Shown here one piece after another: positions 16,406-20,812 of a DNA stretch of 20,812 nucleotides (position 1 is its first letter; each line of letters opens with the position of its first letter). The stretch comes from an uncultured Ruminococcus sp. (lineage in GTDB: Bacteria > Bacillota > Clostridia > Oscillospirales > Ruminococcaceae): NCBI GenBank assembly GCA_900543145.1, contig UQPZ01000018.1:1-20812 (forward strand). The letters are read 5' to 3'. Both the position numbers and the translations under genes were made by a program. Under the pieces are notes generated by a model. The model saw nothing but the letters and a program-made list of their open reading frames with translations. It did no database searches and was not told the DNA's origin.

Positions 16406-16406
16406 T

Positions 16407-16781
16407 ATGTCGGAAAAGGTTTATACTAAGAATGCACCGGACGCAATAGGTCCGTATTCTCAGGCTGTAAAGGCGGGGGATCTGGTGTTTACCTCGGGTC
16501 AGATCGCAATAGATCCTGCAACAGGAAATGTCGAGGCTCAGACTATAGAGGAGCAGACTCATCAGGTCTGCAAAAACCTGACGGCGGTTCTTGAAGCCGC
16601 AGGAACGTCTATGGACAAGGCTGTAAAAACGGTATGCTTTCTGAAGAATATGTCTGATTTTGCAGCGTTCAACGGCGTATACGGAGAATATTTTACCGGA
16701 AAGCCTGCACGCTCCTGCGTTGCCGCAAAGGAGCTTCCCAAGGACGTACTGGTAGAGGTAGAGGTTATTGCGGAGCTTTAA
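16407..16781 (+). CDS. ridA: RidA enamine/imine deaminase
   Basis: This 124-residue protein of the RidA/YjgF/UK114 family hydrolyses reactive 2-aminoacrylate and 2-iminobutanoate released by PLP enzymes such as threonine ammonia-lyase. Typical sequences are AIGPYSQAV (13-21), FTSGQIAIDPATG (28-40) and the C-terminal ARSCVAAKELPKDVLVEVEVIAE with catalytic R102. It should form a cytoplasmic trimer. The start is ATG 16407, with AAAGGAGAAG upstream; a longer in-frame ATG at 16368 lies inside the preceding gene and is rejected. Its place in the ilvA operon matches substrate supply to damage control. A terminator follows 30 bases after the stop. Confidence 0.93.
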   Translation: MSEKVYTKNAPDAIGPYSQAVKAGDLVFTSGQIAIDPATGNVEAQTIEEQTHQVCKNLTAVLEAAGTSMDKAVKTVCFLKNMSDFAAFNGVYGEYFTGKPARSCVAAKELPKDVLVEVEVIAEL

Positions 16782-16810
16782 ATTAAGCGTTTCTTACGGC
16801 GCAAGGCTGA

Positions 16811-16837
16811 GGGCGGACTGAGAGTTCGCCCTTTATT
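16811..16837 (+). terminator. Rho-independent terminator of the ilvA-ridA operon
   Basis: GGGCGGACT and AGTTCGCCC (one G-U pair) form a 9-bp stem with a 3-base loop, followed by TTTATT. Confidence 0.8.
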
Positions 16838-16874
16838 ATGGTATTTTATTGTATCGTGAAAGGCGGCGGGGTAT

Positions 16875-18146
16875 ATTTTAAACAAAGCGTTTTTAAAGGC
16901 GAAAGCGGATTCCGCAGGTAAATTTGCAGCGGCGTTTGCAAAATGGGTATTTATATCCTCGGCAGTCGGAGCTGTAGGAGGACTGGTGGGAACCTTCTTT
17001 CATATGGCGGTAATAAAGGCTACAGAGGTCAGGGAGGGCTTACCTCAGTTGGTATATCTGCTGCCGGTCGGCGGTCTTGCGATAGTTTTTCTCTACAGGA
17101 TAACAAAAACAGACGAGGATGCCGGAACTAATCTTATAATCAGCTCTATCAGAACAAATACTCACGTTCCGATACTTATGGCGCCTCTGATCTTTCTGTC
17201 GACCTGTATAACTCATCTGCTGGGAGGCTCGGCTGGAAGAGAGGGAGCAGCCCTGCAGCTTGGAGGCTCGATCGGAGCAAAGGTCGGAGAACTGCTGAAG
17301 CTTGACGAAAAGGATATGAGCCTTGTAATAATGTGCGGAATGAGCGGAGTATTTGCAGCATTATTCGGAACTCCCCTTACCGCCTGTTTTTTCGCTATGG
17401 AGGTAATAAGCGTCGGCGTGATATATTATGTAGGACTTGTGCCGTGTCTGGGTTCTGCGCTTATTGCATACAAGGTCTCACTTTTGTTCAGAATGGCGCC
17501 TACCCGTTTCAGTATTTCGCAATTCGTTCCGGCGCTTGACCTTACCTCTGTGGTACAGGTAGGAGTGCTTTCGGCGCTCTGTGCGGTTGTAAGCATACTG
17601 TTCTGTATGACGATGAAATATACTCACGATAAGCTGAACTCGCTTTTCTCAAATACATATATAAAAGCGTTTGCAGGCGGAATATTTATAGCGGCGCTTA
17701 CTTTTATTCTCGGAACATACGACTACAACGGCGCGGGAATGGGAGTAATTATAGGTGCGCTGGAACAGGGAAAAGCAAACTGGTACGATTTTATCTTTAA
17801 GATCATATTTACAGCTGTTACTATAGGAGCAGGCTTTAAAGGCGGAGAGATCGTACCTACGATTTTTATAGGCTCGGCTTTCGGCTGTGCCGCCGCCCCT
17901 CTGCTCGGAATGGAGCCGCAGTTCGGCGCTGCCGTGGGGGTAGTTGCGCTTTTCTGCGGAGTAGTCAACTGTCCCGCAGCTTCTATTTTTCTGAGCCTTG
18001 AAATATTCGGTTCGGAGGGTCTGCTGCTTTTTGCTGCGGCAAGCGGCGTAAGCTATATGCTTTCGGGATATTACGGACTGTATTCAAGCCAGAAGATAAT
18101 GTACTCGAAGCTGAAACCTGAATATATAAATATAAATGCAAAGTAA
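16875..18146 (+). CDS. CLC-family anion transporter, probable CLC-F fluoride/proton antiporter
   Basis: This is a multi-pass CLC protein. Counting from GTG 16986, residues 47-51 read GTNLI at the place of the chloride filter GSGIP. Then come GREGA (84-88, gating E86), AMEV (E139, a candidate proton-pathway Glu) and GFKGGEIVP (283-291). The Asn-containing filter and the GFKGGE segment resemble the fluoride-exporting CLC-F branch, where GNNLI replaces GSGIP. The start is a problem. Coding clearly extends upstream of GTG 16986, because the first helix (KWVFISSAVGAVGGLVGTFF) would otherwise be cut. Between the stop at 16857-16859 and 16986 there is no in-frame ATG, GTG or TTG; an ATT at 16875 behind GGCGGGG is used here as a provisional start. 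No fluoride riboswitch is visible upstream, and there are no CBS domains at the C-terminus. Confidence 0.85.
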   Translation: MLNKAFLKAKADSAGKFAAAFAKWVFISSAVGAVGGLVGTFFHMAVIKATEVREGLPQLVYLLPVGGLAIVFLYRITKTDEDAGTNLIISSIRTNTHVPILMAPLIFLSTCITHLLGGSAGREGAALQLGGSIGAKVGELLKLDEKDMSLVIMCGMSGVFAALFGTPLTACFFAMEVISVGVIYYVGLVPCLGSALIAYKVSLLFRMAPTRFSISQFVPALDLTSVVQVGVLSALCAVVSILFCMTMKYTHDKLNSLFSNTYIKAFAGGIFIAALTFILGTYDYNGAGMGVIIGALEQGKANWYDFIFKIIFTAVTIGAGFKGGEIVPTIFIGSAFGCAAAPLLGMEPQFGAAVGVVALFCGVVNCPAASIFLSLEIFGSEGLLLFAAASGVSYMLSGYYGLYSSQKIMYSKLKPEYININAK

Positions 18147-18154
18147 GAACGCCC

Positions 18155-18179
18155 TTCAGCTTTCACTCTGGCTGAGCTT
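18155..18179 (+). terminator. Weak possible terminator after the CLC gene
   Basis: TCAGC and GCTGA form a 5-bp stem with a 10-base loop, followed only by GCTTTAT. It is the best candidate between the CLC gene and the next promoter but is poor. Confidence 0.3.
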
Positions 18180-18222
18180 TATGAACAGCAGGCAAAAACC
18201 ATGAAAAAAATACGAAAAGCTA

Positions 18223-18251
18223 TTTACAAAAGAACAATTCAGTGTTATAAT
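18223..18251 (+). promoter_or_regulatory. Sigma-A promoter of the pyruvate:ferredoxin oxidoreductase gene
   Basis: TTTACA (18223-18228) and TATAAT (18246-18251) are separated by 17 bases. A second, overlapping TATAAT occurs at 18251-18256. The predicted leader is about 145 bases long. Apart from this promoter and the palindrome after it, I see no structure in the intergenic stretch. Confidence 0.75.
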
Positions 18252-18273
18252 ATAATAGTTAAAGCAGATTTGA

Positions 18274-18291
18274 TTGTGAAAATTTTCACAT
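18274..18291. promoter_or_regulatory. Palindromic operator candidate (Rex-like or CRP/FNR-like)
   Basis: TTGTGAAAATTTTCACAT matches the Rex pattern TTGTGAAnnnnTTCACAA at 13 of 14 fixed positions. It also contains a perfect TGTGA-N6-TCACA, the CRP/FNR family pattern. It lies about 20 bases downstream of the -10 box, where a bound protein would block transcription, which favours a repressor such as Rex. A half-site TTGTGAAAAAA occurs near 18306. Confidence 0.6.
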
Positions 18292-18403
18292 ATTGATTCG
18301 CCGCTTTGTGAAAAAATGCTCCGTTGCGTATTGAGAGGCATTCGGGCATACGAATTTTGTACTTGTCAAAGGTTCAAAATATCGAGAAAGGAATGATTCT
18401 AAA

Positions 18404-20812
18404 ATGGCAAGAAAAATGAAAACCATGGACGGAAACAACGCTGCTGCTTGGGCTTCATACCCATTTACAGAAGTCGCTGCTATCTATCCGATCACCCCTT
18501 CCTCAGTAATGGCTGAGGTTACAGACCAGTGGTCTGCAAAGGGTCAGACAAATATCTTCGGCACGCCCGTAAAGGTTGCTGAAATGCAGTCCGAAGCGGG
18601 AGCTTCCGGAACTGTTCACGGTTCTCTGGCGGCCGGCGCTCTTACTACGACCTATACTGCTTCTCAGGGACTTCTTCTTATGATCCCTAATATGTATAAG
18701 ATCGCAGGCGAGCTGCTTCCCTGCGTAATTCATGTATCTGCAAGATGCGTAGCTTCTCACGCTCTTAATATTTTCGGAGATCACTCAGACGTCTATGCCT
18801 GCCGTCAGACCGGCTTCGCAATGCTCTGCTCCTCAAACGTTCAGGAGGTAATGGATCTCGGAACCGTAGCTCATCTGTCTACTATTAAGGGAAGAGTACC
18901 TTTCCTTCATTTCTTTGACGGATTCAGGACCTCTCATGAGATCCAGAAGATCGAGGTATGGGACAAGGAAGACGTAGCTTCGATGGTAGATATGGACGCT
19001 GTTCAGGAATTCAGAAACAGGGCTATCAATCCTGAGCACCCGGTTCTCCGCGGCTCCGCTCAGAACGGCGATATCTTCTTCCAGGCAAGAGAAGCCTGCA
19101 ACGGCTACTATGACGCTATTCCTGCCGTTGTTGAGGATTACATGAATCAGGTAAACGCTAAGATCGGCACTGATTATAAGCTGTTCAATTACTACGGCGC
19201 TCCCGATGCAACTCATGTTATCGTTGCAATGGGTTCGGTTTGTGATACAATTGAAGAAACTATTGATTACCTCAACGAGAAGGAAGGAACAAAGCTGGGT
19301 CTTGTTAAGGTTAGACTTTACAGACCTTTCTGCGCTGACAAGCTTGTTGAAGCTATTCCTTCGACCTGCGAGCAGATATCCGTTCTCGACAGAACTAAGG
19401 AGCCGGGTTCTCTCGGCGAGCCTCTCTACCTCGACGTAGTTGCAGCTCTCAAGGGTACTCAGTTCCACGATATTCCTGTTGCTTCCGGAAGGTACGGTCT
19501 TGGTTCAAAGGATACTACTCCTGCTCAGATCAAGGCGGTTTACTGGAACGCTTCATGGAAGGATTCTTACAAGGCTCGTTTCACGATCGGTATCAACGAT
19601 GACGTTACAAACCTTTCGCTTGACGCTCACGATAAGCTTGATTCCGCTCCTGCCGGAACAACAGCCTGCAAGTTCTGGGGTCTGGGCGCAGACGGTACTG
19701 TAGGCGCTAACAAAAACTCCATTAAGATCATCGGTGACCATACCGACCTTTATGCTCAGGCATACTTTGCTTACGACTCCAAGAAGTCGGGCGGCGTAAC
19801 GGTTTCTCACCTGAGATTCGGCAAGACTCCTATCAGGTCGACCTACCTTATCAATCAGGCTGATTTCGTTGCCTGCCATAACGAATCATACATTACAAAG
19901 TACGATATGGTTTCTGACATCAAGCCGGGCGGAACATTCCTTCTCAACTGCCAGTGGACAGAGAAGGAGCTTGATAAGCACCTTCCGGGACAGGTCAAGA
20001 GATATATCGCAGAAAATAACATTAAGTTCTATATCATCAACGGCGTTAAGATCGGTAAGGAGATCGGACTCGGCAACAGGATCAATACTGTTTTGCAGTC
20101 TGCATTCTTCAAGCTTGCCAATATCATTCCTATCGAGGACGCAGTTAAGTACATGAAGGACGCAGCTACCACTTCTTACTCCAAGAAGGGCGACGCTATC
20201 GTTAAAATGAACCACGACGCTATCGACGCCGGCTATCAGCAGGTTGTAGAGGTTAAGGTTCCTGAGGCTTGGAAGAACGCCAAGGATACCGCTATGGGTA
20301 TGCCTAAGGCTAAGTGTGCTGATAAGACTCTTGAAAAGTTCGTTAACGAAATTCAGATCCCCTGCAACGAGCAGAAGGGTGACGAGCTTCCTGTTTCGAC
20401 TTTCGTTGATATGGCTGACGGTACATTCCCGCAGGGTTCTGCTGCATTTGAGAAAAGAGGAATCGCAGTTGACGTTCCTAAGTGGATCCCTGAAAACTGT
20501 ATCCAGTGCAACTTCTGTTCATATGTATGTCCTCATGCGGTTATCCGTCCATGTGTAATGACTGAGGAAGAGCTGAAAAAGGCTCCTAAGCTTGCACAGG
20601 AAAAGGCTGTTCCTATGACAGGTATGCCGGGTTACTACTTTATGGTAACAATGTCCGCTCTCGACTGCACAGGCTGCGGCTCATGCGTAAACGTATGTCC
20701 TGGAAAGAAGGGCAACAAGGCTCTTAACCTTATGCCGCTCGAAACTCAGCTGGCAGAGCAGGAGGTATTCAATTACGGATGTACGCTTCCCGAAAAGCCT
20801 GAGGTAATTGAA
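18404..20812 (+). CDS. nifJ: Pyruvate:ferredoxin (flavodoxin) oxidoreductase, N-terminal 803 codons
   Basis: This enzyme oxidises pyruvate to acetyl-CoA and CO2, reducing ferredoxin, and is central to anaerobic energy metabolism. The gene starts at ATG 18404 after AAAGGA and has no stop before the window ends; the family is about 1170-1200 residues, so about two thirds are present. The N-terminal pyruvate-binding domain has YPITPSS (28-34) and EMQSEAGASGTVHG. Then come the linker and gamma domains (GAKNKNS-type segment reading GANKNSIKIIG, and RFGKTPIRSTYLI). The inserted ferredoxin domain carries two [4Fe-4S] motifs: C699, C702, C705, C709 and C755, C758, C761, C765. The C-terminal thiamine diphosphate domain lies beyond the window. 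Codon use is more biased than in the pilus locus, as expected for a highly expressed gene, and this creates long antisense shadow frames. Confidence 0.96.
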   Translation, partial: MARKMKTMDGNNAAAWASYPFTEVAAIYPITPSSVMAEVTDQWSAKGQTNIFGTPVKVAEMQSEAGASGTVHGSLAAGALTTTYTASQGLLLMIPNMYKIAGELLPCVIHVSARCVASHALNIFGDHSDVYACRQTGFAMLCSSNVQEVMDLGTVAHLSTIKGRVPFLHFFDGFRTSHEIQKIEVWDKEDVASMVDMDAVQEFRNRAINPEHPVLRGSAQNGDIFFQAREACNGYYDAIPAVVEDYMNQVNAKIGTDYKLFNYYGAPDATHVIVAMGSVCDTIEETIDYLNEKEGTKLGLVKVRLYRPFCADKLVEAIPSTCEQISVLDRTKEPGSLGEPLYLDVVAALKGTQFHDIPVASGRYGLGSKDTTPAQIKAVYWNASWKDSYKARFTIGINDDVTNLSLDAHDKLDSAPAGTTACKFWGLGADGTVGANKNSIKIIGDHTDLYAQAYFAYDSKKSGGVTVSHLRFGKTPIRSTYLINQADFVACHNESYITKYDMVSDIKPGGTFLLNCQWTEKELDKHLPGQVKRYIAENNIKFYIINGVKIGKEIGLGNRINTVLQSAFFKLANIIPIEDAVKYMKDAATTSYSKKGDAIVKMNHDAIDAGYQQVVEVKVPEAWKNAKDTAMGMPKAKCADKTLEKFVNEIQIPCNEQKGDELPVSTFVDMADGTFPQGSAAFEKRGIAVDVPKWIPENCIQCNFCSYVCPHAVIRPCVMTEEELKKAPKLAQEKAVPMTGMPGYYFMVTMSALDCTGCGSCVNVCPGKKGNKALNLMPLETQLAEQEVFNYGCTLPEKPEVIE

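Noticed and set aside
16795..16875. Possible fluoride riboswitch before the CLC gene
   Set aside because: The GGGCGGACT...AGTTCGCCC hairpin superficially recalls its first stem, but the GATGG element and downstream pairing segments are missing, and the hairpin followed by TTTATT fits the ridA terminator.
18833..19468. Long - strand open frame of 211 codons
   Set aside because: It is antisense to the pyruvate:ferredoxin oxidoreductase gene, whose codon bias creates such frames; the sense frame has clear catalytic and [4Fe-4S] motifs.
1..20812. Insertion sequence, prophage, tRNA or rRNA gene
   Set aside because: I found no transposase, integrase or phage protein, no terminal inverted repeats with target duplications, and no cloverleaf-type sequence; the T-box is a leader and not a tRNA.

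Overview
The window looks like the chromosome of an anaerobic, low-GC Clostridia bacterium, probably a Ruminococcus-like member of the Oscillospiraceae. This is inferred from strong AGGAGG-type ribosome binding sites, T-box control of an amino acid gene, a pyruvate:ferredoxin oxidoreductase and Flp/Tad-type pilus genes next to FHA, PP2C and eukaryotic-type kinase genes. No database search was possible, so the taxonomy is a guess from gene style.

Region 1 (about 1-13700, + strand) is one long gene train with short gaps. It opens with a broken fragment, followed by a TadE-like prepilin with a G|S....E processing site and a short TTG-started A24 prepilin peptidase. Next come a membrane-anchored TPR plus WG-repeat protein, a protein with an unrecognised N-terminal domain and a C-terminal FHA domain, a PP2C phosphatase, a transmembrane Ser/Thr kinase with an extracytoplasmic helical tail, a small single-span protein, and a giant multi-Ig-like surface protein. 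The giant protein is split in two by a -1 shift at an A5 run. I read the region as a surface pilus or secretion locus with its own Thr-phosphorylation circuit. Two short Thr motifs (TTVL before the FHA domain, ETVIL in the small protein) are candidate FHA ligands. A strong bidirectional-looking terminator closes it.

Region 2 (13777-14572, - strand) is sfsA. Its predicted promoter has a -35 element inside a perfect 15-bp inverted repeat.

Region 3 (14635-16840, + strand) is an isoleucine T-box operon: promoter, T-box leader with an ATC specifier, ACT-domain threonine ammonia-lyase, an unrecognised 76-residue protein, ridA, and a terminator. RidA removes the reactive enamine/imine made by threonine ammonia-lyase, so the pairing makes biochemical sense.

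Region 4 (about 16870-18146, + strand) is a CLC-family transporter. Its filter sequence (GTNLI where chloride CLCs have GSGIP) points to the fluoride-exporting CLC-F branch. It has no normal start codon upstream of its first membrane helix.

Region 5 (18223-20812, + strand) is a well-formed promoter, a palindrome matching both Rex-type and CRP/FNR-type operators, and the first 803 codons of pyruvate:ferredoxin oxidoreductase, which runs off the end of the window.
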